A DNA stretch of 64,000 nt from Bacillus tianshenii. GTDB taxonomy: Bacteria; Bacillota; Bacilli; Bacillales; Bacillaceae_N. Shown here one piece after another: positions 36,585 to 45,811 of the stretch (position 1 is the stretch's first letter; every line of letters starts with the position of its first letter). The notes below the pieces were generated by a model. It was not told where the DNA came from and searched no databases. It saw nothing but the letters and a program-made list of their open reading frames with translations. Location of the stretch: NCBI GenBank assembly GCA_020524525.2, contig CP129018.1:2546115-2610114 (forward strand), read 5' to 3'. The position numbers were made by a program, and so were the translations under genes.

Positions 36585-37574
36585 CTATTTTTGAATTTGG
36601 TTATCAAACCACTCGTCTATTTGCTGGATAATACTTTGCATCGCTCGCTTATTTGAGAAGCTCGGTAGTTCTGCAACCATTGCTTGCTTTGGTACTGCGA
36701 CACCTTCGCCTTTCTTACGAATGATAAAGATACTTTTTCCGAACTTTTCTTCTTTAAACATTGTGAGCGGAAGTTGAAGGACTCCATAAATCACTGCTTC
36801 TTCCTTCAAAAAGGCATTCAATTTTGATGCTTCTTCACTTTCAAATAAGAAGTTAGGAATTAGGAAAATAAGGTAGCCGCCTTCTTTTGTATATTTTAAG
36901 CTCTGTTCAATAAATAAATGATGGGCATAGGAATGACCTTCATCTGCTTTAAGCTTATAACTAGAGGCGGTTACATCATCAGGATAATACCCGACAGGTA
37001 AATCACATGTAACAACATCAACTGGGTCAACAAGCAGCGGCTGTAATGAATCTTGATTAAACAATTCCACCGGCTGTTGTTGTAGATTTGCATTTGCATA
37101 TGCAAGCTTTACTAATGTCTCATCAACTTCTACTCCGTAAGCAGTTGCTTCTTTCGTTAATTGATTTAACACTGCTGTTACTAAATTCGCCGTTCCGATT
37201 GCCGGGTCTAATAAGGAAAGATTTTGCTTGTTTTCTATTACTTTATTTACAATGTAGCCGATAAATAAAGCAACAGCATCAGGGGTCATCATATGGTTTG
37301 GCTGTACCGCTTGCTTCATTCCTTTTAACACGGAAAGCTGAAATGCCTTTCGCACATCTTCCTTTGCAAACTCTTCAAGTTTAATGGTGTCATAATGCTT
37401 TTGCAGTCGTTTTTTAACTAATTCTGAAACATCGTGAACAATTGTTTGTTGAAAAATATTTTCGCCTGTTTCTGCCAACGCCTCTAAATACGAGATACTT
37501 AATTCGTTTTCAAGTATGTTAGCAGTTTCCGAAAATACTTCAAACAATTTTTCCATCTTTGAAAATTGATTCAT
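36585..37574 (-). CDS. ytxK: YtxK, class I SAM-dependent methyltransferase
   Basis: 329 residues. N6-adenine-methylase-like fold: MMTPDAVALFIGYI, SAM motif SLLDPAIGTANLVTAVL, and DLPVGYYPDD in place of the NPPY-type catalytic loop. Such proteins methylate adenine in DNA or act on other substrates; no specificity domain is present. Conserved next to tpx and ackA in Bacillus. Real substrate unknown. Confidence 0.88.
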   Translation of the reverse strand: MNQFSKMEKLFEVFSETANILENELSISYLEALAETGENIFQQTIVHDVSELVKKRLQKHYDTIKLEEFAKEDVRKAFQLSVLKGMKQAVQPNHMMTPDAVALFIGYIVNKVIENKQNLSLLDPAIGTANLVTAVLNQLTKEATAYGVEVDETLVKLAYANANLQQQPVELFNQDSLQPLLVDPVDVVTCDLPVGYYPDDVTASSYKLKADEGHSYAHHLFIEQSLKYTKEGGYLIFLIPNFLFESEEASKLNAFLKEEAVIYGVLQLPLTMFKEEKFGKSIFIIRKKGEGVAVPKQAMVAELPSFSNKRAMQSIIQQIDEWFDNQIQK

Positions 37575-37662
37575 CTATTTTGCCTCCTGCACCCAATTCA
37601 TAATTAAAGCCAAGCAAAATTCTATCAGAAACTTGGGAGATAGTGAACTTTTCTACTTATAC

Positions 37663-37692
37663 AAAAACCCCGGCAGTTTTTGCCGGGGTTCT
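37663..37692 (-). terminator. Terminator after tpx
   Basis: AACCCCGGCA / TGCCGGGGTT, 10-bp perfect stem. The minus strand then continues TTTTTG. Confidence 0.88.
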
Positions 37693-37706
37693 TAAGAAGT
37701 TAAAAC

Positions 37707-38207
37707 TTACTCAGCTTTTTTAGCTGCTTCAAGTGCACTGTCGTAATCTGGATGGTCTGTTGCTTCTTTCACGTACTCTACATATGTAACTTCGTCATTG
37801 CTGTTTACAACAAATACAGCACGAGTCAACAGGCGAAGCTCTTGAATCGCAACACCGTACGCCTCACCGAAAGAAAGGTCACGATGATCAGAAAGTGTTT
37901 GAACGTTTTCAATGCCGTTCGCTCCACACCAGCGCTTTTGCGCGAATGGAAGATCTACACTAACTGTCAGTACTTTTACGTTACCAAGCTTGTCTGCTTC
38001 TTCATTGAAACGGCGTGTTTGTGCATCACACACTCCAGTATCAAGAGATGGAACAACACTGATTAAGCGTACTTGGCCTTTTGTATCGTCAAGTGTCACT
38101 TCAGAAAGGTCATTTGCTAGAACTGTGAAATTTGGTGCTTTGTCTCCAACGTTTACTTCATTACCAAGAAGTGTTACAGGATTACCTTTGAATGTTACGT
38201 TTGCCAT
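37707..38207 (-). CDS. tpx: Thiol peroxidase Tpx
   Basis: 166 residues, atypical 2-Cys peroxiredoxin. Peroxidatic Cys in [15 protein letters not shown] and resolving Cys in QKRWCGANG, both at the family spacing. Reduces peroxides using thioredoxin. ATTAAGGAGGGCTTTATTA precedes the ATG. Confidence 0.96.
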   Translation of the reverse strand: MANVTFKGNPVTLLGNEVNVGDKAPNFTVLANDLSEVTLDDTKGQVRLISVVPSLDTGVCDAQTRRFNEEADKLGNVKVLTVSVDLPFAQKRWCGANGIENVQTLSDHRDLSFGEAYGVAIQELRLLTRAVFVVNSNDEVTYVEYVKEATDHPDYDSALEAAKKAE

Positions 38208-38320
38208 TAATAAAGCCCTCCTTAATTATTCACGATACTCACACTTGCTATCATAAATAAGCTGAGAAAGAATTTCAACTATTCTCTCTTCTCATGCCTG
38301 ATAAAGAAAAGCCGCTAATC

Positions 38321-38773
38321 TTAAATTGGCGGCTCATTGTCGTAGCGTTCTTCTTTTTTAGAATAATTATTGGAATGATTATCATTCTTCCCATTTAACA
38401 GGTTTTGAATTTTTTCAACAACTTGGGGTGCTAAATCAATTAACTTGTCATACAAATGGACACTATCATTTAGCGGCACCATTCGAACACCAGTTTTACC
38501 TACAATTAAGAAAGCAATCGGTGTAATTGAAACGCCGCCCCCGCTTCCTCCTCCAAATGGGTGAGAAGGTGATGTTCCACCATATTGACTTTGACGGTCA
38601 CTGTAAAACTCACTGCCACCTGCAGCAAACCCGAAACCTACTTTCGAAACACTAAGAATGATACTGCCATCAGGCGTTTCGACAGGATCACCGATAATTG
38701 TGTTAACGTCAATCATTTCTTTCAAGTTTTCCATTGCTGTCGTCATCAAGCCTTGAATCGGATGTTCTGACAT
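38321..38773 (-). CDS. ytfJ: YtfJ (GerW family) sporulation protein
   Basis: 150 residues. The conserved core GDPVETPDGSIILSVSKVGFGFAAGGSEF (here split around residues 30-58) and a Gly-rich GGSGGGVSITPIAFL identify YtfJ/GerW. B. subtilis YtfJ is spore-associated and affects germination. ATG 38773 with AGGAGGAGAAGAGC. Its first 65 bases overlap the 3' end of ytfI in another frame. Confidence 0.92.
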   Translation of the reverse strand: MSEHPIQGLMTTAMENLKEMIDVNTIIGDPVETPDGSIILSVSKVGFGFAAGGSEFYSDRQSQYGGTSPSHPFGGGSGGGVSITPIAFLIVGKTGVRMVPLNDSVHLYDKLIDLAPQVVEKIQNLLNGKNDNHSNNYSKKEERYDNEPPI

Positions 38774-39419
38774 GCTCTTCTCCTCCTATGTCAACATTCT
38801 TCCAATACTTCAAGATACGAAATCCCGCGCCTATAGCATGCCACACCCGAAATGAAAACATACATATCAGCTCTGTCCTAGAAAAAAGTTCTTGAAAATG
38901 AGGAGTAATCTGCAAAACAGGCTGGACATTCAAACGCATATAATGAGCCAGCAAACCAATAATACCGCCTTTTAAAGACCATAAAGCACCTGAAAATGTC
39001 CCTGTTGTTGCGGCATCTCCTGTACCAAAAGCAGAATGCCACTCAAACTTTCGAACCGTTACATGAGTTAAAAACCGTTTAACAATCACATGTAAATTAA
39101 TAATATGTTCAATATAATCTTTTACTTTTTGAATTTGATTGAGAATTTCAGTAGGGGTAATTTTACGTTCTTTTTCTTTCGCAGTTTGTTTCCCTTCACC
39201 TGTTTTTGTCTCTTCTTCTATAACAATTGAAGCAGAATCATCAGATATTTTTAAGAGCGGTATTTCAGTTGTATAAGAAAGTATGCCCCAGGCCTTTATT
39301 GTAACTCGTATAAAGTCATTATCCTGCGCATGCAGAACATGAACGGTTATTGAAATTTTTGTCCATAATATGATTGAGAGAAGAATAATGATTCCCGCAG
39401 CAATCCATGCCCACCACAT
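38709..39419 (-). CDS. ytfI: YtfI, DUF2953 membrane protein
   Basis: 236 residues. One N-terminal helix (about 3-22), a beta-rich stretch, charged linker KTGEGKQTAKEKERK, then a helical part with AFGTGDAATTGTFSGALWSLKG typical of DUF2953 and a second helix near 190-210. Function unknown; paired with ytfJ as in B. subtilis. The 65-base overlap with ytfJ is long for bacteria. Confidence 0.88.
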   Translation of the reverse strand: MWWAWIAAGIIILLSIILWTKISITVHVLHAQDNDFIRVTIKAWGILSYTTEIPLLKISDDSASIVIEEETKTGEGKQTAKEKERKITPTEILNQIQKVKDYIEHIINLHVIVKRFLTHVTVRKFEWHSAFGTGDAATTGTFSGALWSLKGGIIGLLAHYMRLNVQPVLQITPHFQELFSRTELICMFSFRVWHAIGAGFRILKYWKNVDIGGEEHVRTSDSRLDDDSNGKLERND

Positions 39420-39465
39420 TTTTTACACTCCTTCTGCCTCCATCATTTCCCACGCAGAAAAAAAT

Positions 39466-39495
39466 AAACCTGCCGTATTCAAAAACGACAGGTTT
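39466..39495 (-). terminator. Terminator after yteJ
   Basis: AAACCTGCCGT / ACGACAGGTTT, 11-bp stem with one mismatch, 8-base loop, minus strand continues ATTTTTTTC. Confidence 0.85.
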
Positions 39496-39508
39496 CATTA
39501 CTGTTCAA

Positions 39509-39997
39509 TTAGGAGCGATCATGAATCACATACGTATCCGCTATCTTATCATGCCAAGCCTGCTTTCTCCCGGAAACAGCTGCAGCAAGATAGCCGACAA
39601 AGAAAAGCGTCTTTGAAATAAACTTTCCGACAACTTCACGAAAAATAACAGTCGCCCAGGACGGTCTTTGCCCTTCTAAATTAACCACCTTCAAACCGAA
39701 AACCATCTTGCCAACCGTTTGTTGAAAAAACTTCGTCATAAGTACAAAGTAAACAAAGCCGATAATCGTTGTCGCAATGGCGGCAGGAGCAAACATGAAA
39801 GATTGATCTACTGGCGTTTCAGTCAGATGAAACACTGGGTAGACAAGCAAGCGATGTAAACTGCCTACCACAATTAAATCAACGATAAAGGCCCACAAAC
39901 GCATCCAAAAACCTGCATACCATACATCAAGCACAGGCTTTTGATAAGAAGGCTTGTCATCGACTTGATGCTGCTCATTTTTAATCGTTGTATCCAT
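39509..39997 (-). CDS. yteJ: YteJ, RDD family membrane protein
   Basis: 162 residues from ATG 39997 (AAGGGGGGAACATTA upstream); a longer frame into sppA lacks a ribosome site. RDD domain: YAGFWMRLWAFIVDLIVV with the Arg/Asp positions, two more helices at about 75-100 and 130-150. In B. subtilis YteJ and SppA act together in resistance to lantibiotics, and YteJ is reported to restrain SppA. It starts 16 bases after the sppA stop. Confidence 0.9.
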   Translation of the reverse strand: MDTTIKNEQHQVDDKPSYQKPVLDVWYAGFWMRLWAFIVDLIVVGSLHRLLVYPVFHLTETPVDQSFMFAPAAIATTIIGFVYFVLMTKFFQQTVGKMVFGLKVVNLEGQRPSWATVIFREVVGKFISKTLFFVGYLAAAVSGRKQAWHDKIADTYVIHDRS

Positions 39998-40013
39998 TAA
40001 TGTTCCCCCCTTA

Positions 40014-41021
40014 TTATTTTGTATAAAGATACATAAGCCGAGGAGCATTCGGTTGACTGAACATACGAAGCAACTCGATTTCTGATTTGCTGCTCATCAT
40101 CGATTCTGCAGAAGCTGCCAAGAATGAAGGAAGACCAAAGTTCTCTTCATATTGGACCACTTTTACATTTCCAAGCTTCTCATCTTTTCGAAGCGCGCTA
40201 ATCGTATCATCAAAGTAACCAAAGCTGTCAATTAAGCCTAACTTTTTCGCTTGTCTTCCATCGTATATCCGCCCATCTGCAATCTTTCGTACTTCCTCTT
40301 CTGACATACTTCTTCCTTTTGCAATGACATCAACAAATCCTTCATAAGAGTTATCTACCATCGATTGCAAGATTTTTCGTTCCTCTTCACTCATATCACG
40401 ATACGGTGAGAAAATATCTTTATATTTTCCACTTTTAATGGTTTCGAATTCAATCCCTAGCTCATCTGCTAGTTCAGCATAATTCATTCCTTGCATAATA
40501 ACCCCTAAGGAACCTGTTAATGTTTCAGGGCTTGCATAGATTTTGTCAGCAGGAGTTGAGATATAATACCCTCCTGAGGCAGCCATTGAGCCCATTGACA
40601 CATAGAGAGGCTTGTCATACTGCTTTTTGAATTTCGTTAATTTATCATGAATTTCTGCACTTTCTACAACACCACCGCCCGGTGAATTGACGCGCAGAAT
40701 TACACCTTTTACACTTTTGTCTTCTCCTGCATGTTCAATCATTCGCAAAAACTTTCGATGGTTGTAGCCAGGAGCGGAAAACATCCCTTGGACATTACCT
40801 GTATCCTGAATCGTTCCATTTACATTTAATACAACTATTTTCCCTTGCTTTGTACCAGGTTCAACCACCTTCTCAGTAAATTCTTCTCCTTGTGCATTTA
40901 AGAAATTACCTTCCAGCGCTTTAAACTGGTCGGCTTTATTTGCAGTAGCAAAGTCCACCACCCAGGACCCAATAAATAAAAGAACGGCTGCAAGCAAAGC
41001 AAGCCACCTTTTTTTACTCAC
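40014..41021 (-). CDS. sppA: Signal peptide peptidase SppA
   Basis: 335 residues, GTG start at 41021 (GAAAGGAG upstream). N-terminal anchor at about 5-22, ClpP-like fold with SMGSMAASGGYYI, nucleophile Ser in SPETLTGSLGV and general-base Lys in GRIYDGRQAKKLGLID. Membrane-bound, cleaves remnant signal peptides outside the cell. First gene of sppA-yteJ behind a sigma-W-like promoter. Confidence 0.94.
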   Translation of the reverse strand: MSKKRWLALLAAVLLFIGSWVVDFATANKADQFKALEGNFLNAQGEEFTEKVVEPGTKQGKIVVLNVNGTIQDTGNVQGMFSAPGYNHRKFLRMIEHAGEDKSVKGVILRVNSPGGGVVESAEIHDKLTKFKKQYDKPLYVSMGSMAASGGYYISTPADKIYASPETLTGSLGVIMQGMNYAELADELGIEFETIKSGKYKDIFSPYRDMSEEERKILQSMVDNSYEGFVDVIAKGRSMSEEEVRKIADGRIYDGRQAKKLGLIDSFGYFDDTISALRKDEKLGNVKVVQYEENFGLPSFLAASAESMMSSKSEIELLRMFSQPNAPRLMYLYTK

Positions 41022-41066
41022 GCAAAAGCACTCCTTTCAAGTATCAATAAATGGGATCTCACGTAT

Positions 41067-41095
41067 TATACGGAAGAAAGCACAAAGAAGTTTCA
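41067..41095 (-). promoter_or_regulatory. Sigma-W-like ECF promoter of sppA-yteJ
   Basis: Minus strand TGAAAC (41095-41090), 17 bases, CGTATA (41072-41067): both elements perfect. sppA-yteJ belongs to the sigma-W regulon in B. subtilis, so this site anchors the other sigma-W-like calls in the window. Confidence 0.8.
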
Positions 41096-41215
41096 TAGCA
41101 TACGATACGGTTCGTCAAAGTTTTTTACATGTTTCATAAAGCTTTTCTAGAAAATCTTTGATACACTATTAGATAAAGGAAAATGAATGATGACTTACAG
41201 CTAAGGAGGATTTTC

Positions 41216-42013
41216 ATGCCAAATCGCAGAAATATCTTTTTCTTCTACCAAAACAACCAATGTAAAGATGACGTTGATAACTTAAAGCAGCTTGCACACC
41301 AGTATAATTTTAACGTTGTGGAAGATTCCACAGACGCCAACATTATCGTTAGTGTCGGTGGGGACAGCACCTTCTTACAGGCTGTAAGAAAGACTGGCTT
41401 TAGACAAGACTGCTTATATACAGGCATTTCGGCTGACAACACATCTTATTTCTATTGTGACTTCTATATTAAAGATACAAAAAAAATGATTGAAGCGATG
41501 ACAAACGAACAAATTGAAGTACGCCGCTATCCAACTATAAATGTAACAGTTGATGATAAAGTGTCCTTTAATTGCTTAAATGAATGTACAATCCGTTCCT
41601 CGGTTATTAAAACATTTGTGATGGATGTTTGCATTGATGATTTGCAATTTGAAACATTCCGTGGAGATGGTTTAGTAATCGCGACACCAACAGGAAGCAC
41701 AGCCTATAACAAGTCTGTCAACGGTGCAGTTGTCGACCCGATGCTTCCATGCATGCAAGTCAGCGAACTCGCTTCATTAAATAATAACCGTTACCGTACA
41801 CTTGGTTCATCCTTCATCTTAAGTGGTAACCGTAAGCTTTCTTTAAGTATTGTTCAAGACGGTAACGACTACCCGGTCATTGGGATGGATAATGAAGCAT
41901 TGAGCATTCAACATATTAACAAAATCGACTTTGAACTTAGCGATAAAATCGTCAAAACCGTAAAGCTAAAAGACAACTCCTTCTGGCAAAAGGTCCAGCG
42001 CACATTTTTATAG
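41216..42013 (+). CDS. ppnKB: NAD kinase (PpnK type 2)
   Basis: 265 residues from ATG 41216 (AAGGAGGATTTTC upstream). NAD kinase fold, VSVGGDSTFLQAVRKTGF near residue 50, NECTIRSS and the NE/D site FRGDGLVIATPTGSTAYN. Makes NADP from NAD. The GGDGT motif reads GGDST here (Gly to Ser, codons clear in the DNA). Neighbour of sppA as in B. subtilis (ytdI). Confidence 0.93.
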   Translation: MPNRRNIFFFYQNNQCKDDVDNLKQLAHQYNFNVVEDSTDANIIVSVGGDSTFLQAVRKTGFRQDCLYTGISADNTSYFYCDFYIKDTKKMIEAMTNEQIEVRRYPTINVTVDDKVSFNCLNECTIRSSVIKTFVMDVCIDDLQFETFRGDGLVIATPTGSTAYNKSVNGAVVDPMLPCMQVSELASLNNNRYRTLGSSFILSGNRKLSLSIVQDGNDYPVIGMDNEALSIQHINKIDFELSDKIVKTVKLKDNSFWQKVQRTFL

Positions 42014-42028
42014 ATATCGTGGTTTACG

Positions 42029-42059
42029 AAAAGAACTTGGCATTGCGCCAAGTTCTTTT
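42029..42059. terminator. Bidirectional terminator between NAD kinase and ytcJ
   Basis: 13-bp perfect stem AAAAGAACTTGGC / GCCAAGTTCTTTT, 5-base loop. Confidence 0.92.
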
Positions 42060-43654
42060 CATTTATCTTCGTACATGACATCGCCATCAACAACCGTCAT
42101 TTTTACGTTCGTTTGTAAAATATCTCGATACTGAATTTGAAATAGGTCTTGGTCTAAGACTGTAAAATCTGCGACATATCCTTCTTTAATTAAACCTCTT
42201 TCATGTTCTCTGTTAATAGCATAGGCACTGCCTATTGTAAAAAGCTGAACCGCTTCAAACATCGTTAAGCACTGCTCTTGCCCATACGTATGCCACGGTG
42301 TATCAGGATGAGCACGGGTGACAGAGGCAAAGATTCCAAGCAACGGATCAGCCTCTTCAATCGGTGCATCTGACCCTCCTGCACAATGAATACCTTCTGT
42401 TAAAAGTGTTCGCCATGCATATGAGTAAGTCATTCGGTGTTCTCCGAGGCGCTCAATTACCCACGGAAAATCCGAGGAAGTAAAGGTCGGCTGTATATCA
42501 AAAATAACAGGCATCTTCTTTGCCTTTTCAATTAAATCTGGGCGCATAATTTGAGCATGAATCAAACGGTCTCTACCGCTGTTAACTGGTGGGAACTTCT
42601 CCATTGCGGCAAGGGCGTATTCCGCTGCTAGATCACCTATCGCATGGATTGCAACATTCATTTCAAACTTCCTTGCCTGCTGTACTAACTGCTCGAGCTT
42701 TTCAACAGTATGAATCGCCATACCTGATGCTTCTGGCACATCATTATATGGTTTACTTAAAAGTGCAGTTCTTCCACCAAGGGCACCATCAGAAAAGATT
42801 TTCATCGCACCAAATTCAACAAATTCGTTCTGCATTTCCTGAATCTCTCTATCCTCATTAAACTCCTCAACAACCCCATGGTGAACAAGTAGATGGGCTC
42901 GATATTTAACTTGCTCGCCATCAATAACATGAAAGAAGCTTTCTGCAGTACGTTTAAAGCCCCCATAGTAGTTCAGATCCTCTGTATGTGAGCCGACGAG
43001 CCCCATCCGTAGCAAATCTTCCACTGATACCTGAAGAGCCCGCTGCAGCTCTTCCGTACTGATTTCGGGAATAACAGCTTTGACAAGCTCCTGTGCTTGG
43101 TCTAGTAAATACCCAGTCGACTGGTCGTCAACATCCCGAACAATGACCCCACCTGATGGATTTGGAGTATCTTTCGTAATGCCAGCCAGTTCTAACGCTT
43201 TCGTGTTTGCTAAAATGGCGTGGCGACATACCCTTGTTAACATCATCGGATTTTGAGGTGCAATCTCATCTAATTCAAGGCGATGAAAAATTTTTCGATC
43301 AGGAAACACATTTTCATTCCAACCTTCACCAATAATCCATTCACCTTCATTTGTTTCCGCTACCTTCTGCACAAGAGCTTCCTTCATTTCTTGAGATGAT
43401 TGATATTTTGATAAGTCTAAGCGAATTAACTTCTCGCCATGCCCTATTAAATGCATATGACTATCTACAAACCCCGGATACATCACATTACCCTTTAAAT
43501 TTACCTCATCCGTTATTTCAGATTGATAAGTTTCTTTCAACTCATTATATGAGCCCATTGCTTTAATGAAGCCGTCTTCTGTGAATACAGCTTCGACCGT
43601 TTCCCCTTCTTTACTCATTGTATAAATGACACCATTATGCCACAATTTCCCCAC
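42059..43654 (-). CDS. ytcJ: YtcJ-like amidohydrolase
   Basis: 531 residues from GTG 43654 (M-GKLWHNGVIYTM), with AGGAGA seven bases upstream; an in-frame ATG at 43720 would add a hydrophobic head with no ribosome site. Metal site MYPGFVDSHMHLIGHG, later ligand regions AIHAIGDLAAEYAL and GGSDAPIEEADPL. Amidohydrolase superfamily, imidazolonepropionase-like subgroup; substrate unknown. Confidence 0.88.
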   Translation of the reverse strand: MGKLWHNGVIYTMSKEGETVEAVFTEDGFIKAMGSYNELKETYQSEITDEVNLKGNVMYPGFVDSHMHLIGHGEKLIRLDLSKYQSSQEMKEALVQKVAETNEGEWIIGEGWNENVFPDRKIFHRLELDEIAPQNPMMLTRVCRHAILANTKALELAGITKDTPNPSGGVIVRDVDDQSTGYLLDQAQELVKAVIPEISTEELQRALQVSVEDLLRMGLVGSHTEDLNYYGGFKRTAESFFHVIDGEQVKYRAHLLVHHGVVEEFNEDREIQEMQNEFVEFGAMKIFSDGALGGRTALLSKPYNDVPEASGMAIHTVEKLEQLVQQARKFEMNVAIHAIGDLAAEYALAAMEKFPPVNSGRDRLIHAQIMRPDLIEKAKKMPVIFDIQPTFTSSDFPWVIERLGEHRMTYSYAWRTLLTEGIHCAGGSDAPIEEADPLLGIFASVTRAHPDTPWHTYGQEQCLTMFEAVQLFTIGSAYAINREHERGLIKEGYVADFTVLDQDLFQIQYRDILQTNVKMTVVDGDVMYEDK

Positions 43655-43761
43655 ATTAATTCTCCTCACTTTAACTAATAAAAGTAACACTAACGTAACA
43701 CACTCTTTTCGCTTATTCAAAAGCTTTACAAAGCGAGGGGTCTAACCTTCTTCTCCTATAG

Positions 43762-43793
43762 AAAAGCCCTCGAGCATATGCTCAAGGGCTTTG
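43762..43793 (-). terminator. Terminator after ytcI
   Basis: AAAGCCCTCGAGCA / TGCTCAAGGGCTTT, stem of about 14 bp with one mismatch, then T-rich on both strands. Confidence 0.85.
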
Positions 43794-43801
43794 TTTTAAA
43801 A

Positions 43802-45382
43802 TTAAGCTTTTTGTGCCATTTCTTTTTGGCGAAGTTCAACGCGGCGGATTTTACCTGACGTTGTTTTCGGTAATTCCTCTACAAATTCAACTTTACGTGG
43901 ATATTTGTAAGGTGCCGTTAAATCTTTAACATGGTCTTGAAGCTGTTTAACATATCCTTCTGCATTCGAGTCAACGCCTTCTTTCAAAACGATGAAGGCT
44001 TTAACAACATTACCACGAACTTCATCAGGACTTCCAACAACCGCACACTCTTTAACATCAGGGTGCTTTACAAGAGCATCTTCTACTTCAAATGGTCCAA
44101 TTGTATAACCAGAACTGATGATAATATCATCACCACGGCCTTCAAACCAGAAGTAACCATCTTCGTCTTTACTCGCTTTATCACCTGTTACATAGTAATC
44201 ACCGCGATATTGCATTGCAGTACGTTCAGGATCTTTATAGTAATGCTTGAATAACGCAGGTGTATCTTTATGAACAGCGATGTCACCTACTTCACCAGCA
44301 GCAACTGGATCGCCATCTTCATTAATGATTTCAACAAGGTTACCTGGCGTCGGTTTACCCATTGAACCTGGTTTTACTTCCATTCCTTCAAGAACACCTA
44401 CAAGTAGCGTATTTTCCGTTTGACCATAACCATCACGAACAGTAACGTTGAAATGATTTCTGAATGTGTCAATAACTTCACGGTTCAATGGCTCACCTGC
44501 TGATACAGCACTTTTTAATTCTGGAAGCTTGTACTCATCAAGGTTATCAACCTTTGCCATTACACGATACTCTGTTGGTGTACAACAAAGAACATTAACT
44601 TTATTATCTTGAAGAAGCTGTAAGTATTTATTTGCTTCAAACTTACCATTATAAACAAAACCTGTTGCACCAGAACCTAGTACAGAAAGGAAAGGACTCC
44701 AAATCCATTTCTGCCAACCAGGTGCAGCTGTTGCCCAAACCTTATCACCTTGATCGATGTTCAACCAGCCTTTTGCTGCAGTGCGTAAGTGAGCGAAAGC
44801 CCAACCATGTGTGTGTACAACACCTTTTGGATTTCCTGTTGTACCAGAAGTATAAGATAAGAACGCCATATCATCACGTTTTGTATCCGCTTTCTCTAAT
44901 TCGCCACTTTCTTTAGCCATTAATTCGTCAAGACTATACCAGCCTTCAGCACTTCCGCCAACGACGTATTTATTAGGCAAGTCCATGTCAGTTAACTCAT
45001 TAAATTCAGGGACGAATGGCTCATAACTAATAACACCTTTGATTTCCCCATGATTAATACGGTAACGAAGGTCTTTAGCACGAAGCATTTCCGATCCAGG
45101 GCTTACGACAATCCCTGCTTTAATACAACCAACATATACTGCATATGCTTCAACAAGGCGTGGGATAACAATAATCGCTTTATCGCCTTTTTTAAGACCT
45201 GTATTTAATAAAGCGTTTCCAATTTTGTTCGCTTTCTCCATCAAATCAGCATAAGTAAGCTCTTCTTTATTTCCCTCGCTGTCCTGCCAAACAATCGCCT
45301 TGTTTTCAGGATTAGCAGCAAAACGTTCAACTTCCTCCACTAGGTTGTAATTCTCTGGTGCAATCATCTCAGCTTTATTCAT
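43802..45382 (-). CDS. ytcI: YtcI, acetyl/acyl-CoA synthetase family
   Basis: 526 residues, AMP-forming ligase. AMP-binding signature SYTSGTTGNPKGVVHTHG, GYGQTEN, YVTGDKASKDEDGYFWFEGRGDD, and the C-terminal catalytic Lys in LPKTTSGKIRR. Forms acyl-CoA via acyl-AMP; acyl length unclear, the family ranges from acetate to medium chains. An inverted repeat TGAGC-N4-GCTCA (45422-45435) lies about 40 bases upstream. Confidence 0.9.
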   Translation of the reverse strand: MNKAEMIAPENYNLVEEVERFAANPENKAIVWQDSEGNKEELTYADLMEKANKIGNALLNTGLKKGDKAIIVIPRLVEAYAVYVGCIKAGIVVSPGSEMLRAKDLRYRINHGEIKGVISYEPFVPEFNELTDMDLPNKYVVGGSAEGWYSLDELMAKESGELEKADTKRDDMAFLSYTSGTTGNPKGVVHTHGWAFAHLRTAAKGWLNIDQGDKVWATAAPGWQKWIWSPFLSVLGSGATGFVYNGKFEANKYLQLLQDNKVNVLCCTPTEYRVMAKVDNLDEYKLPELKSAVSAGEPLNREVIDTFRNHFNVTVRDGYGQTENTLLVGVLEGMEVKPGSMGKPTPGNLVEIINEDGDPVAAGEVGDIAVHKDTPALFKHYYKDPERTAMQYRGDYYVTGDKASKDEDGYFWFEGRGDDIIISSGYTIGPFEVEDALVKHPDVKECAVVGSPDEVRGNVVKAFIVLKEGVDSNAEGYVKQLQDHVKDLTAPYKYPRKVEFVEELPKTTSGKIRRVELRQKEMAQKA

Positions 45383-45560
45383 ATATTCTCCCCCTATAAA
45401 TTATTCACCGTTAAACTTCATTGAGCAACCGCTCACTTTTAGCACAAAAATCATCTAACGGCTATTGTACTATTTTTATTATACAAAAAAATATAAATTT
45501 TTTAAATATTCTTTTTGGTTTTTTGAAATATTTTCTTCGCCCAAGTCAAAATTCTGTCGA

Positions 45561-45802
45561 ATATCCGAAAAGCGGAGAAAGGCGTTTAGGCTGTGAGATT
45601 GCTGGAACCTTTACACAGAGAGGCGCTCTTTGCCTCGGAGTGGAAAGGTGAAGCAACTCGCGCAGCCTGCCTTTCGCAGCTAGACATATCCGAAAAGCGG
45701 AGGCGGCTAGATCAAAGGAACGCTGGCTAGAAACGTCACGTCCTGTGCGTCGAAAGCGAAGGAAGGCGTTTAGGCTGTGCGATTGCTGGAACCTTTTCCA
45801 GC
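45561..45802. repeat. Interspersed repeat, copy A, with internal direct repeats
   Basis: GC-richer non-coding block. The 17-mer ATATCCGAAAAGCGGAG occurs at 45561 and 45686, and a 32-base unit starting GGCGTTTAGGCTGTG occurs at 45580-45611 and 45765-45796 with one difference. A 35-base segment at 45619-45653 matches copy B at 59421-59455 in reverse orientation with two differences. An open frame on the minus strand here is not a gene. Confidence 0.75.
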
Positions 45803-45811
45803 ACACATAAT

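Noticed and set aside
45546-45806. 86-codon minus-strand frame
   Set aside because: It lies wholly inside interspersed repeat copy A; the direct repeats explain the open frame.
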